This document shows, piece after piece, positions 33,501 through 43,509 of a DNA stretch of 46,830 bases. Both the position numbers and the translations under genes were made by a program. Source of the DNA: Mycobacterium sp. PO1 (GTDB lineage: Bacteria > Actinomycetota > Actinomycetes > Mycobacteriales > Mycobacteriaceae). The DNA lies in assembly GCF_017312405.1 (NCBI RefSeq), contig NZ_BLTG01000054.1, positions 626-47,455 on the forward strand, read 5' to 3'. A model generated the notes under the pieces. The model was not told where the DNA came from, did no database searches, and was given only the letters and a program-made list of their open reading frames with translations. Position 1 is the first letter of the stretch; each line of letters starts with the position of its first letter.

Positions 33501-35377
33501 GCGGTTGCCTCCCGCTCGGGGCCGGGCGGGGCCTGCGGGATGTCGGGGTGCGGCGAGACCTTGAACTGGTAGATCCACACCTGCATGCCGTCGGGCCGGG
33601 TCACGGTGAAGGGGCGCTCCTCGAGCACCACGACCCCCATGGACTGCAGCATGGGCAGCAGCTGGCTCAGTGAGGCCGACTGCCCGGCCAGGTACCACAT
33701 CAGGTGCGAGACGCCGCTCTCGTCGCTGTCGGAGAGCACCAGCTTGACCGCGTCGTCCTCGAGTTCCTCGATGATCGCGATATCCGACAGTGCGCTCAGC
33801 GGGGAGATGGCCTGCTTGTACACCTCGGAGAACGCACCGGCGTAGTGCTCGGCGGTGACCTGGTCGATCGAGCCGGCTTTGACCGCACCCAGCAACCGGT
33901 CTCCCCAGGTGCGCGCGGCCTCGGTCAGCAGGTCCTGGATGCGGTTCTGCGCGGTCTCGGACACGTCGATGTCCTGCAGCCGCGAACCTTCGGGCAGGCG
34001 GACGGTGAAATGCACCACCGCCCAAGGCGATTCGCTGACCCGCGCGGCGTAGTCGATGCTGACGCCGCCGAGCTCGCGGACCAGGATGTCCTGCATCTCC
34101 AGTCGCACCACGGTGGTGTAACGGTCACGCGGCAGATACACCAGGCAGGACACGAAGTGCGCGAGCGGGTCGGCCCGCATGAACAGCAGGGTGCGGCGGC
34201 GCGAGCCGAGGTCGACCACCGCCATGGCCATGTCGAGCAGACCGCGGGCGTCGAGCGCGAACAGCTCGGCGCGCGGAATCGTCTGGATGATGTCGAGCAG
34301 CAGCTGGCCGGGGTGGCTCGGGTCGCGGTGCGCCAGCGCCAACGCGTCGTTCACCCGGCGCGACACCAGCGGGATGTCGAGCACGTTGGCGTTCATCGCC
34401 GCGACGGTGAACAGTCCGACGAACCGGTGCTCGACCGCTTCGGCACCGTCCTCACCGGCCGGCCAGGGCTGTTCCCGGACGACGACGATCTGCGGATAGG
34501 CCCCGTAGCGCAGGAAGCTGGGGATGGTGGCCTGCGCCAACGCCAGGATCTCCCCGCCGGCGGTCAGCTGCGGCAGCACATCGTCGCGCAGCCGCAGCAC
34601 GCCCAGGCGGCTTCCCGCGTCGATCGTCGCCTCGCCGCCGCGCACGGTGCAGCGCTGATAGCCGAGAAGCACGAAGTGCCCGTCGGCCAGCCACCGCAGC
34701 AGTGCGGCGACGTCCTTGCGGTCCGCGCTCGGGAACCGTCGCCCGGTGTCGCTGTCGAGTTCGGCGGCCAGGCCACGCAGTGTCGCGGCCATGTCCGCGG
34801 AGTCGACGGCGATCTGGCGCGCGTCGGCGAGCGCGCCCGGCAGCAGCCGCTCGGCCTCCTCGATGGCGCGCCGGTCGGCCGACGCGGACAGCTCGACGTG
34901 CACCCAGGTCTCGTCGATGCCGTCGCTGAACTCGGCCTTGGACGCGGGGGCGATGTCGAGCAGTTCACCGTCCGACCCGCGACGTACCCGGAACAGCGGA
35001 TTCATGATCGCGCTGTAGGCCACGCCGAGGCGGTGCAGCAGCACCGTCACCGAATCCATCAGCAGCGTGGCGTTGTCGGTGACGATCTGCAGCGCCGGGC
35101 CGAAGCCGCCGGGATCGTCGGGCCCGTACACCGCGACCCGGGTGGTGCCGGCCGGCCTTTGCCGGCCGAGCCGGTACTGGGCTTCGACCAAGGCCGGGTC
35201 GGGCACCGCCCCGGCCGCCGGCCGACTCATCGGGCCGGTGACCGCGGCCTCGGACCCCGGTGCGCCGCCATGCGGCCCCCGGTAGGTCTCGAGGTACGCG
35301 GGCGCCAGCCGTTCGACGACCTGTGAGGTCGCGTCGTCATCAACCTGGCCGCCGATCGCGCCTGGATTCAACGACAT
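30500..35377 (-). CDS. gdh: NAD-dependent glutamate dehydrogenase, 180-kDa class
   Basis: A 1625-residue enzyme that converts glutamate to 2-oxoglutarate and ammonium with NAD. Length and domain order match the large GDH class: long N-terminal regulatory part with ACT-like segments, catalytic part with GGLRWSDRREDFRTEI and VKNAVIVPVGAKGGFVVKR (substrate-binding Lys), a Rossmann NAD part with VVGIGDMSGDVFGNGMLL, and a helical C-terminal part. ATG 35377 has AGGAG 6 nt upstream. In mycobacteria this enzyme is controlled by GarA and PknG. It leads an overlapping operon with the two genes below it. Confidence 0.97.
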   Translation of the reverse strand: MSLNPGAIGGQVDDDATSQVVERLAPAYLETYRGPHGGAPGSEAAVTGPMSRPAAGAVPDPALVEAQYRLGRQRPAGTTRVAVYGPDDPGGFGPALQIVTDNATLLMDSVTVLLHRLGVAYSAIMNPLFRVRRGSDGELLDIAPASKAEFSDGIDETWVHVELSASADRRAIEEAERLLPGALADARQIAVDSADMAATLRGLAAELDSDTGRRFPSADRKDVAALLRWLADGHFVLLGYQRCTVRGGEATIDAGSRLGVLRLRDDVLPQLTAGGEILALAQATIPSFLRYGAYPQIVVVREQPWPAGEDGAEAVEHRFVGLFTVAAMNANVLDIPLVSRRVNDALALAHRDPSHPGQLLLDIIQTIPRAELFALDARGLLDMAMAVVDLGSRRRTLLFMRADPLAHFVSCLVYLPRDRYTTVVRLEMQDILVRELGGVSIDYAARVSESPWAVVHFTVRLPEGSRLQDIDVSETAQNRIQDLLTEAARTWGDRLLGAVKAGSIDQVTAEHYAGAFSEVYKQAISPLSALSDIAIIEELEDDAVKLVLSDSDESGVSHLMWYLAGQSASLSQLLPMLQSMGVVVLEERPFTVTRPDGMQVWIYQFKVSPHPDIPQAPPGPEREATAERFADAVTAIWHGNAEIDRFNELVLRAELNWQQVAVLRAYAKYLKQAGFPYSQTRIAEVLNDNAATARSLMVLFEALFCPTEHAEDGGHRRDAQAAVAAVSADIDALVSLDTDRVLRAFASMIQATLRTNYFVERADSARGSNVLSFKLSPEVIDELPLPRPKFEIFVYSPRVEGVHLRFGYVARGGLRWSDRREDFRTEILGLVKAQAVKNAVIVPVGAKGGFVVKRPPVRTGDPAVDREATRDEGVACYRLFIAGLLDVTDNVDKATGAIITPPDVVRRDGDDAYLVVAADKGTATFSDIANEVAISYGFWLGDAFASGGSVGYDHKAMGITAKGAWESVKRHFREMGIDTQSEDFTVVGIGDMSGDVFGNGMLLSEHIRLLAAFDHRHIFIDPNPDAASSWRERKRLFDLPRSSWEDYDTSLISEGGGVYTRQQKSITVSAEARAALGIDDSVSELTPPALIKAILKAPADLLFNGGIGTYIKAESEADSDVGDRANDAVRVNANQVRAKVIGEGGNLGVTSLGRVEFDLIGGRINTDALDNSAGVDCSDHEVNIKILIDSLVTAGKVAPEDRTELLLSMTDEVGRLVLLDNEDQNDLMGTSRANAASLLSVHARMIRQLVAERGLNRELEALPSDKEITRRAEAGIGLTSPELSTLMAHVKLALKDDLLAGDLPDQEVFAARLPSYFPTTLRDRFASDIRSHQLRREIVATMLVNDVVDTSGISFAYRVSEDVGVAPVDAVRSFAAADAIFGLNRVWREIMAAGTAGASVAVTDRMTLDLRRLIDRSARWLLNYRPQPLAVGAEINRFADKVAALTPRMPEWLRGDDKAIVERESGEFAADGAPQELAYTVATALYQFSLLDVIDIADIVDRDPAEVADTYFALMDHLNTDSLLTAVSRLSREDRWHSLARLAIRDDIYGSLRALCFDVLAVGEPDETGEEKIAEWEMSNSSRISRATRTLSELYDSGEHDLATLSVAARQIRSMTRTSGAGSTA

Positions 35378-35420
35378 TCGCCGCTCCTGACTCGCACGTG
35401 CGCACCGGCCCCCGTTGGCT

Positions 35421-35451
35421 GTAACCGGCCGTCGCCGAGGATGACGGTTAC
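35421..35451. repeat. Inverted repeat between ettA and gdh
   Basis: GTAACCG (35421-35427) and CGGTTAC (35445-35451) are perfect arms; an overlapping alternative pairing CCGTC/GACGG lies inside. It sits 20 bp after the ettA stop and 44 bp before the gdh start, so it may end the ettA transcript or act as a gdh operator. Confidence 0.4.
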
Positions 35452-35470
35452 GTGGTGCGCTCCGACGAGA

Positions 35471-37144
<1,674 letters not shown>

Positions 37145-37167
37145 ATGCCTGTGATGTCGCCTTTCTC

Positions 37168-37192
37168 GATCCCGCGGTCGTGCTGCGGGATC
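37168..37192 (-). promoter_or_regulatory. Hairpin in the ettA leader
   Basis: GATCCCGC (37168-37175) and GCGGGATC (37185-37192) are perfect 8-bp arms with a 9-nt loop, 24 to 48 nt upstream of the ettA ATG and within the leader ORF. It could respond to translation of that ORF. Confidence 0.45.
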
Positions 37193-37240
37193 ATCTTGGA
37201 CCTCCGCGGTAGTCGGGCCCCATCCTAGGCGTGACCGTCG

Positions 37241-37256
37241 GCGCCGTTACCGGCGC
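37241..37256 (-). terminator. Short hairpin directly after ssb
   Basis: GCGCCG (37241-37246) and CGGCGC (37251-37256) are perfect arms around TTAC, touching the ssb stop codon. It is GC-rich but short and without T-tract; read-through into ettA is likely. Confidence 0.35.
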
Positions 37257-37768
37257 TACGCGGTCAGCAGCGACTCGTCGTCGTCGGTGCCGTCCGCAGC
37301 CATGGCGTCGACCTCATCGGGGTCGACGCCATCGGTCACGGCCGCAGCGGTGAGCTGCGAGGTGGTGTCCGACGGCACCGCCTGCTCGCCCGACTCGGCG
37401 GAGGATTCGGGATGGCGGCGCTTGTCGATTCGCACGATGCAGCGCGCCACGTCCGGCCCCACCGAGGTGGCCCGTATCTCCAGCGAGGACCGCCGGTTGC
37501 CGTCGCGGTCCTCGTACTCGCTGGTGTAGACGTGTCCAACAACGATGACCGCGTCTCCCTTCCCGAGCGCGGCCCCGACGCCGGTCACCAGTCGGCCCCA
37601 GCAGTTCACGGTCGCATACAGCGAGTTGCCCGGTTCCCAGGCGCCGTCGGCGGTGCGCCGGCGCGAGTTGCTGGCCACCCGGAACTTGATGAGTTCCTGG
37701 TCACCCACCCAGCGGCGGTCCGGCCTGGTGACGATGGTGCCCACGACGGTGATCGGTGTCTCGAACAT
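37256..37768 (-). CDS. Single-stranded DNA-binding protein paralogue (Rv2478c-like)
   Basis: A 170-residue OB-fold protein. The N-terminal 110 residues carry SSB features (ITVVGTIVTRPDRRWVGDQELIKFRVASNSR, SLYATVNCWGR, KGDAVIVVGHVYTSEYEDRDG). The tail is acidic and ends ESLLTA, lacking the usual DDDIPF-type tip that recruits repair partners, so this is the accessory SSB (SsbB-like), not the essential SSB. ATG 37768 has GAGGGA 5 nt upstream. It precedes ettA by 111 bp. Confidence 0.9.
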   Translation of the reverse strand: MFETPITVVGTIVTRPDRRWVGDQELIKFRVASNSRRRTADGAWEPGNSLYATVNCWGRLVTGVGAALGKGDAVIVVGHVYTSEYEDRDGNRRSSLEIRATSVGPDVARCIVRIDKRRHPESSAESGEQAVPSDTTSQLTAAAVTDGVDPDEVDAMAADGTDDDESLLTA

Positions 37769-37939
37769 GGCGGTCCCTCTTTCATTTCTCTGGCATCGGG
37801 TCGGGCACGGCGCCCGGCCCGTCGGTCACACCGCCATTGACGTCCCGACCTCCGACACCGCGCACCGCGGCAACCCGCTCAGCAGCGTGTCCTGTGGATC
37901 AATCGGGCATTGGGGACAACCGCCGAATAGGTTGAGCCG

Positions 37940-39019
37940 ATGACTTCGGCTTCGGGCCATGAGCGGCCGGTCCTGCGCGTGTCGGTGGCGAGCCGGGTCA
38001 GCGCAGAAACACTTCGCGCGCTACGCAACGACCAGGATCTCCATCTCGTCGGCGCAACCCCGCCCGCCGATGTGGTGGTGGCACCGGCGGCCGAGGGTGA
38101 CCTCTCGCGGCTCGCCACGATCGTGCCGACACCCGCAGCACTGGGCGAAGCGCTGGCGGTCGGCGCCGACACCCTCGGCCTGGCCAACCGGGTGCTGACG
38201 ACGCTGGCCCGCGCGGCCGGCGGTGCGTCGTGGCCGGCTGACGTGCGGTTGGCCGCTCCCCCGGTTCCGCGGCTCGGGACCGCCCCGACAGTGACCCAGG
38301 CGGTCGTCGCGGCGCTGGGCTCGCCGGGTGCGCGGTGGGTGGCGGTCGACGCCGGGTCCGAGGCGATCCAAGATCACCCAGGCGGGGTGGACGCGATGGT
38401 TGCGGCCTTCACGACGCCGGTGTCAGGAGGATGCGCGGTGTCGCTCGCGGCCGCCGCCGGCAGACCCGCGCTGACCGTGGCGGCTCGCGCGTTCGAGGAC
38501 GCCATCGCCTGCGACATCGCCGCTGCGCTCGCGTCACAGCCGGCGATCGAGGCGGTATGGCCGCTGGCCGGCGCCGGCGTGGTGGAGCTGGTGGTGTTCG
38601 GCGCGCATCTGCGCGGCGGGGCGCTGAGTCACCAGCTGACCGATCTCGGCGCCCGGTGGGCCGGCGAGCTGACGACCGCACCGCGCTACCGCATGACGGT
38701 GTTGCCGACCGTTCCGGCGAAGCCGGCCGTGGTCCGCGTCGCCGAGGGCGAGTCGGGGGCGGCGTTGCACGGCCAGCGCTGGCTGATGTCGGCAGCCGCA
38801 CTGGGACGGTTCCTCGCGGCGCTGCCACCGCCCATGCAGTTGGGCAAGGTGGAGTTCGACGACGGCAGCTGGCGCACCGCGTTCGGATGTGACGGCGCTG
38901 CCGCCACCGGCCGCGACATCAGTGCGCACGGGAGTTGGCCGGCCGCGGTGGCGGCGGGTGCGGTGTCGGAAAACGGGTCGGCCGTGGCGTCAACTACCAC
39001 CCCGCGGTCGGGACGATAA
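37940..39019 (+). CDS. Protein with allophanate-hydrolase C-terminal domain (AH_C), no visible amidase core
   Basis: A 359-residue protein. Residues about 214-338 match the C-terminal domain of allophanate hydrolase (AtzF): VELVVFGAHLRGGALSHQLT, then TTAPRYRMTVLP, KPAVVRV, LGKVEFDDG and GRDISAHGSWPA. In AtzF this domain handles the decarboxylation step after the amidase domain. Here the N-terminal 210 residues are Ala-rich and I do not find the Lys-Ser-Ser amidase triad or the Gly-Ser-rich signature. Its beginning (VLRVSVASRVSAETLRALRNDQ) faintly recalls a response-regulator receiver, but this is weak. No urea carboxylase gene lies nearby. Confidence 0.65.
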   Translation: MTSASGHERPVLRVSVASRVSAETLRALRNDQDLHLVGATPPADVVVAPAAEGDLSRLATIVPTPAALGEALAVGADTLGLANRVLTTLARAAGGASWPADVRLAAPPVPRLGTAPTVTQAVVAALGSPGARWVAVDAGSEAIQDHPGGVDAMVAAFTTPVSGGCAVSLAAAAGRPALTVAARAFEDAIACDIAAALASQPAIEAVWPLAGAGVVELVVFGAHLRGGALSHQLTDLGARWAGELTTAPRYRMTVLPTVPAKPAVVRVAEGESGAALHGQRWLMSAAALGRFLAALPPPMQLGKVEFDDGSWRTAFGCDGAAATGRDISAHGSWPAAVAAGAVSENGSAVASTTTPRSGR

Positions 39020-39085
39020 ACGATCTGCTGCATCGGCGCCGCCAGGGCCGACCCGTGCCCTCAACGCTATCACCACAAATGAATA

Positions 39086-39099
39086 TCTGAACAGTCAGA
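39086..39099. promoter_or_regulatory. TCTGAACAGTCAGA inverted repeat in convergent gap
   Basis: TCTGA (39086-39090) and TCAGA (39095-39099) flank ACAG, in the only AT-rich stretch of this part (39060-39115). TGAACAGTCAG resembles operators of TetR-family repressors, but both neighbouring genes end here, so a terminator or relic is possible. Confidence 0.3.
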
Positions 39100-39111
39100 C
39101 AGATAATATCT

Positions 39112-41130
39112 TCAGTTTCCGGCTCGGTCGCGTCGGGCCATCTCCGCCAGCATCGCGTTGTACGCCGCCAGATCCGCGTCGTCGTCGCGTTCGGCCGCCC
39201 GGTCGAGACGCGTGGCCGTGCGCTGATCGCTGCGACGCCACTGCACGAACAGGGCGATCAGGACGATGACCAACGGCACCTCGCCCGCCGCCCACGCGAT
39301 GCCACCGCCCAGCTTCTGGTCGCCGAGCAGGTCGGTGTGCCAGTCCAGCTTCAACGATCGGTAGAAATCGGCGCCCAGCACCGTCGACATGCCCATCAGC
39401 ACCACGCCGAAGAAGGCGTGCAACGGCAGTGAGGCGAACACCACGCCGAGCTTGGCCAGCGGCGGGATCGGGCGCGGCGTCGGATCGACCCCGATCACCA
39501 CCCAGTAGAAGAGATAGCCGCTGAGCAGGAAGTGCAGGTTCATCGCCAGGTGTGCGCCGTGGCTGTCGACGACGGAGTCGAACAGGCCGCTGAAATACAG
39601 GCCGTAGAAGCCCACGACGAACAGTGCCGTCGCCACGAACGGGTTGGTCAGCACCCGCGAGACCCGCGAGTGCAGCGCGGCCAGGAGCCACTCACGCGGG
39701 CCGAGGGGCTCGTCGCGTCCGGCCGCGGGCAGCGCGCGCAGCGCCAGCGTCACCGGCGCGCCGAGCACCAGCAGGATCGGCGCCAACATGGACAGCAGCA
39801 TGTGCCCGACCATGTGCATGCTGAACATCGCGGGCATGTAGCGGCCGATGCCGGACGACGTCGCCAGCAGCAGGACCAGGCAACCGAGCAGCCAGGACAC
39901 CAGCCGGCCGGTAGGCCAGGCATCGCCGCGGCCGCGCAGGCGACGCACACCGATCAGGTACCCGACGGCCAGCACGAGAGCCGCGGTGCCGAACATCAGA
40001 TCGAACCGCCAGTCGAACAGCACCCGGCCCAGCGTGGGCGGACCGGCCAGGTCGTAGCCGATCTCCACCGCGGGGACGGACAGGTCGAGGTCGCGGGGCG
40101 GGGGCGGAGGCGTGCGACCCAACGCGACGGCGACACCGAACGTGAGACCGAAGACGACGGCCTCGACGAGCGCCAATCGCACCAGTGCGGCCCGGTTGCC
40201 GGCGTCCTTGCGCAACGCCGTCACCCCGCGTCGGCGCTGCGCCCAACCCAGAAATCCCAGCGCCACCAGCGCTGTCACCTTGGCCAGCACCAGCCAGCCG
40301 TACCGGCTGGTGACCAGATCCGCCAGGGCGATCCGGGTCAGGGCATTGACCACCCCGCTGAGCGCCATCGCGACGAAGCACCACAATGCCACCGCGGAGA
40401 ACCGCCGTGCGGCGACGTCGGCGTGCCCACCGCCGCGCAGCGCGTGGACCAGCAGCGCGAACAGACCGCCCGCCCACAGTGCCCCGGCGACCAGGTGGAT
40501 GACCAGACTGTTGGTCGCGAGATCATGGGCGCCCCCGGAGGACGAGTGCCCGGTCAGCGCCAAGGGCAGCAGCGTCGCGAGCGACCCCGCACACAGCACC
40601 GGCGTCCACGACCACCGCAGCACGGGGATGCTGGCCAGCGTCACGACGACGGCGAAGACCGCCGTCCAGCGCCACGCACCAGCCACATCGACGAGTCCGG
40701 CGACCGACCAGATCTCCATCGGGTTGAGATGCGCGGCCACCGGCTGGCCGCTGACGTCGGAGACGGTGAGCGCGACCATCAGCGTCGCGCACACCGCCCA
40801 GATGCCCGAGGCCACCGTCCCCACCCGCAGCGCCCGGTAGCCGTCGGCGTCGAGCACCTGGTTCTTCTGCGGCGGCACCAGGAAGGCAGCGAACAGGAAC
40901 GAGCCCACCGCGGTGACGGCGGCGATCTCGCCCGCCGCGCGCACAGCCGGCAGACCGTAGTTGGTCACCGGGCCGGGGTCGGGCAGCCCCGTCGCGGTCA
41001 GCGACTCGGCGACCGACAGCGCCGACAGGGCCGCCGCGGTCACCGCGGCCAGCACGCCGACCCCGTAGAGCACCGGCCAGCCCGCGTACCGGCGCACCCG
41101 GTGAGGGGCCACGCGACTCGCGGAGGTCAT
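39112..41130 (-). CDS. CopD-CtaG fusion: copper-related / cytochrome oxidase assembly membrane protein
   Basis: A 672-residue membrane protein with about 15 helices. The N-terminal half resembles CopD (copper uptake; with LVIHLVAGALWAGGLFALLVHAL) and the C-terminal half resembles CtaG of the caa3 type (SMHMVGHMLLSMLAPILLVLGAP, then LHFLLSGYLFYWVVIGVDP). His residues in these blocks are likely copper sites. The fusion is known in mycobacteria (Rv0102-like) and is thought to deliver copper to the oxidase. It stands alone, convergent with the AH_C gene, with plsB2's operon behind it on the same strand. Confidence 0.88.
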   Translation of the reverse strand: MTSASRVAPHRVRRYAGWPVLYGVGVLAAVTAAALSALSVAESLTATGLPDPGPVTNYGLPAVRAAGEIAAVTAVGSFLFAAFLVPPQKNQVLDADGYRALRVGTVASGIWAVCATLMVALTVSDVSGQPVAAHLNPMEIWSVAGLVDVAGAWRWTAVFAVVVTLASIPVLRWSWTPVLCAGSLATLLPLALTGHSSSGGAHDLATNSLVIHLVAGALWAGGLFALLVHALRGGGHADVAARRFSAVALWCFVAMALSGVVNALTRIALADLVTSRYGWLVLAKVTALVALGFLGWAQRRRGVTALRKDAGNRAALVRLALVEAVVFGLTFGVAVALGRTPPPPPRDLDLSVPAVEIGYDLAGPPTLGRVLFDWRFDLMFGTAALVLAVGYLIGVRRLRGRGDAWPTGRLVSWLLGCLVLLLATSSGIGRYMPAMFSMHMVGHMLLSMLAPILLVLGAPVTLALRALPAAGRDEPLGPREWLLAALHSRVSRVLTNPFVATALFVVGFYGLYFSGLFDSVVDSHGAHLAMNLHFLLSGYLFYWVVIGVDPTPRPIPPLAKLGVVFASLPLHAFFGVVLMGMSTVLGADFYRSLKLDWHTDLLGDQKLGGGIAWAAGEVPLVIVLIALFVQWRRSDQRTATRLDRAAERDDDADLAAYNAMLAEMARRDRAGN

Positions 41131-41160
41131 TCGCTCAGCGTATGACCTCGCCGGGTCGGC

Positions 41161-43509
41161 TCACACCGCGCCGGCCCGCAGTTCGCGCCGGCTGCGCTCC
41201 CGGGCGAAGAACTGCGCCCGCGCCGATGCGTCCACCCGATCCATGTCACTGAGGATGGCCCGCAACTCGTCGCGGAAGGCTTTGCGCCGGTCCACCAGGT
41301 CGGCGGCCGGCACCAGCAGATTCTGGTCGCCGGCGACCTGCCAGGCCGTGGTGAACAGCAGTGCCGACGCCGACTCTGCCGAGCGCACGACGTTCTGCGC
41401 GACGTACTGCTGCCCCACCGCGAGCGCCTGGGCGGTCAGCTCCTTCTCCGAGATGTCGGCCGGGGCGTCCACGAGAACGTCGGCCACGATCCAGTACGCC
41501 TCGAAGAACGGTCGCAGCAGCGGGCCTGCGATGGCCGGCCGCTTGGCGCGCAGGACCGCGTCGATGCGGTCTCCACCGGCGGTCACGTCCTCTTCCCAGT
41601 TGGGCTGCCAGGACATCTCTTCGGCCACATGTTCGCGGAATCCCGCGGAGTCGGCGAAGTAGAAGTCGAACTTCAGCAGGGTGCGCAGCCGCATCACCTG
41701 GTCCCAGAATGCTTCCAGGCCATGGCTTTCCGCGCGGGCCGCGTGCGCCAGCGCCAGCTCGACCAGTGAGGTCTCCAGGAAGGCGTCGATCAACGAGTTG
41801 CGGTAGAACGCTGCTTCGAGTTCGTTCTGCGGCGCGATGAACCACACCGGCTCGCGACCACCGTCGATACGGGTGACCGGGTGTCCGTTCGACAACGCGT
41901 CGACCGCCGTCCGCACCCCCTCCTGGGTCCGCAGCCGCAGCGCACTGTTGGTCATCGGCGCCTGTTTGCGTTCCAGGTAATCGAGGGAGTCCTGCAGCGT
42001 GTGGTGCAACTGATCGAGGGTCAGCGCGACCCCCCGGGTCGACAGCAGCAGTGCTGAGACCAACGCGGTCGCGTTGATCGGGGTGACCTGCAGGATGCGC
42101 CATGCCACCTCGAACGCCATCTTCTGCATCGCCAGACGTTTGGCCGCGTCGTCCTGCGTCATCGGGCCGTGCGGTTCCCCCAGGTACTCCCGCATGGAGA
42201 CCGCTTCGGGGAAACGGACGTAGATCTTGCCGTAGTTGCGCTCCCCCTGCGCCTTGATGTAGTTGACCAACCAGGACAAACCTTCCGGGGTCTTCTCGCC
42301 GCCGCGCGCATACGAGGCGTATTCGGCGGTCTCGTGCAGCTGGTCGAAGCTGATCGACACCGGCTGCAGCAGGATGTCGTCGCTTCGGCCGTCCAGGTAG
42401 GCGTCGGCGACATAGGCGAGCAGACCGAGCTTGGGCGGCAACATCTTTCCGGTGCGCGACCGGGTGCCCTCGATCGCCCAGGACAGGTTGAACCGCTTCT
42501 CGACGATGTACCCGACGAATTGGCGCAGCACGTACTTGTAGAGCGGGTCGTCGAGTTTGCGGCGCAGGAAGATCACGCCGGAGCGCCGCATCAGCGGGCC
42601 CATGAAACCGAACGACAGGTTGATGCCCGCAAAGGTGTGCACCGGCGGTAACCGGTTCTCCTGCATGGCCACCGGGACGATGGCGCCGTCGAGATAGGAG
42701 CGGTGAGAGAACAGCAGTACCGCCGGATGGGACTCCAGGGCGTCGCGCATCGACTCGACCTCGGAGCGGTCGTAGTCGATGTTGGGGTCGAACCCGCGGC
42801 TGAAGATGGCCCGGCCCAGCGCGGGGATGAGGTCGACGGAGAACCTGCTCCATCCGGTGCCCAGCTCGTCGAGCATCTCGCCGGCCTTCTCGACGGTGGC
42901 GTCGGGAATCTTGTCGAGCCCTTCGCGGAACCGCGTGGACGCGAGCACCTCGGGCTTGATCAGCCGCGGCGACTTGTACTCCGGGCCCAGCAGTCGCAGC
43001 TCCACCCGTTCGATCGCCAGGATGGCGCGCCGGATCACGAACCGGGCGAACTCGCGCTCGTTCTCGGCGACGGTCGTGTCGCTCCACTGCTGGCGCAGTT
43101 CGGAGACTTTGGCGGGCTCACCTGCCACCACCCGCGCGCGGGACGGGTCACGCTTGAGAATGCTGTGCTGCAGCAGTTTCGGTGGGCAGTAGGTGTCACG
43201 GCCCGACAGCACTGCCACCACTTTCGAACGGGTGGGCAGACCGCCGGGCACCCAGAAGACCCGCACCGGCACGACCGAACGGTCGTCGTCGGCCTCGAGC
43301 AGTTGCACGAGCTGAGCCAGCACCGCGGGGGGCGGGTCGTCGTCGGCGGGCAGTTTCAGCACCTCGATCTTCGAGTCGGGATGCTGCTGGCGTTGGTGAC
43401 GTAGCCAGTCGGCGAGCAGTCCCTCCTCGGCCGGTGACGACACCGATGCCAACACCAGGGTGTCGTCGACTGCGGAGAAAGCGGTGATGTCGTCGGCACG
43501 GATCTTCAT
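41161..43509 (-). CDS. plsB2: Glycerol-3-phosphate 1-O-acyltransferase PlsB
   Basis: A 782-residue acyltransferase that makes lysophosphatidate at the membrane, first step of glycerolipid synthesis. The H-x4-D motif is at His269-Asp274 (HRSYLD), followed by FGFMGPLMRRSG and EGTRSRTGK (347-355). Length equals mycobacterial PlsB2 (Rv2482c). Its ATG overlaps the plsC stop as ATGA, so it is co-translated with the next acylation enzyme. Confidence 0.95.
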   Translation of the reverse strand: MKIRADDITAFSAVDDTLVLASVSSPAEEGLLADWLRHQRQQHPDSKIEVLKLPADDDPPPAVLAQLVQLLEADDDRSVVPVRVFWVPGGLPTRSKVVAVLSGRDTYCPPKLLQHSILKRDPSRARVVAGEPAKVSELRQQWSDTTVAENEREFARFVIRRAILAIERVELRLLGPEYKSPRLIKPEVLASTRFREGLDKIPDATVEKAGEMLDELGTGWSRFSVDLIPALGRAIFSRGFDPNIDYDRSEVESMRDALESHPAVLLFSHRSYLDGAIVPVAMQENRLPPVHTFAGINLSFGFMGPLMRRSGVIFLRRKLDDPLYKYVLRQFVGYIVEKRFNLSWAIEGTRSRTGKMLPPKLGLLAYVADAYLDGRSDDILLQPVSISFDQLHETAEYASYARGGEKTPEGLSWLVNYIKAQGERNYGKIYVRFPEAVSMREYLGEPHGPMTQDDAAKRLAMQKMAFEVAWRILQVTPINATALVSALLLSTRGVALTLDQLHHTLQDSLDYLERKQAPMTNSALRLRTQEGVRTAVDALSNGHPVTRIDGGREPVWFIAPQNELEAAFYRNSLIDAFLETSLVELALAHAARAESHGLEAFWDQVMRLRTLLKFDFYFADSAGFREHVAEEMSWQPNWEEDVTAGGDRIDAVLRAKRPAIAGPLLRPFFEAYWIVADVLVDAPADISEKELTAQALAVGQQYVAQNVVRSAESASALLFTTAWQVAGDQNLLVPAADLVDRRKAFRDELRAILSDMDRVDASARAQFFARERSRRELRAGAV

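Noticed and set aside
31382..35326. Long plus-strand open frames (549 and 540 codons) opposite gdh
   Set aside because: Both are shadows of the 1625-codon gdh gene and have no recognisable features.
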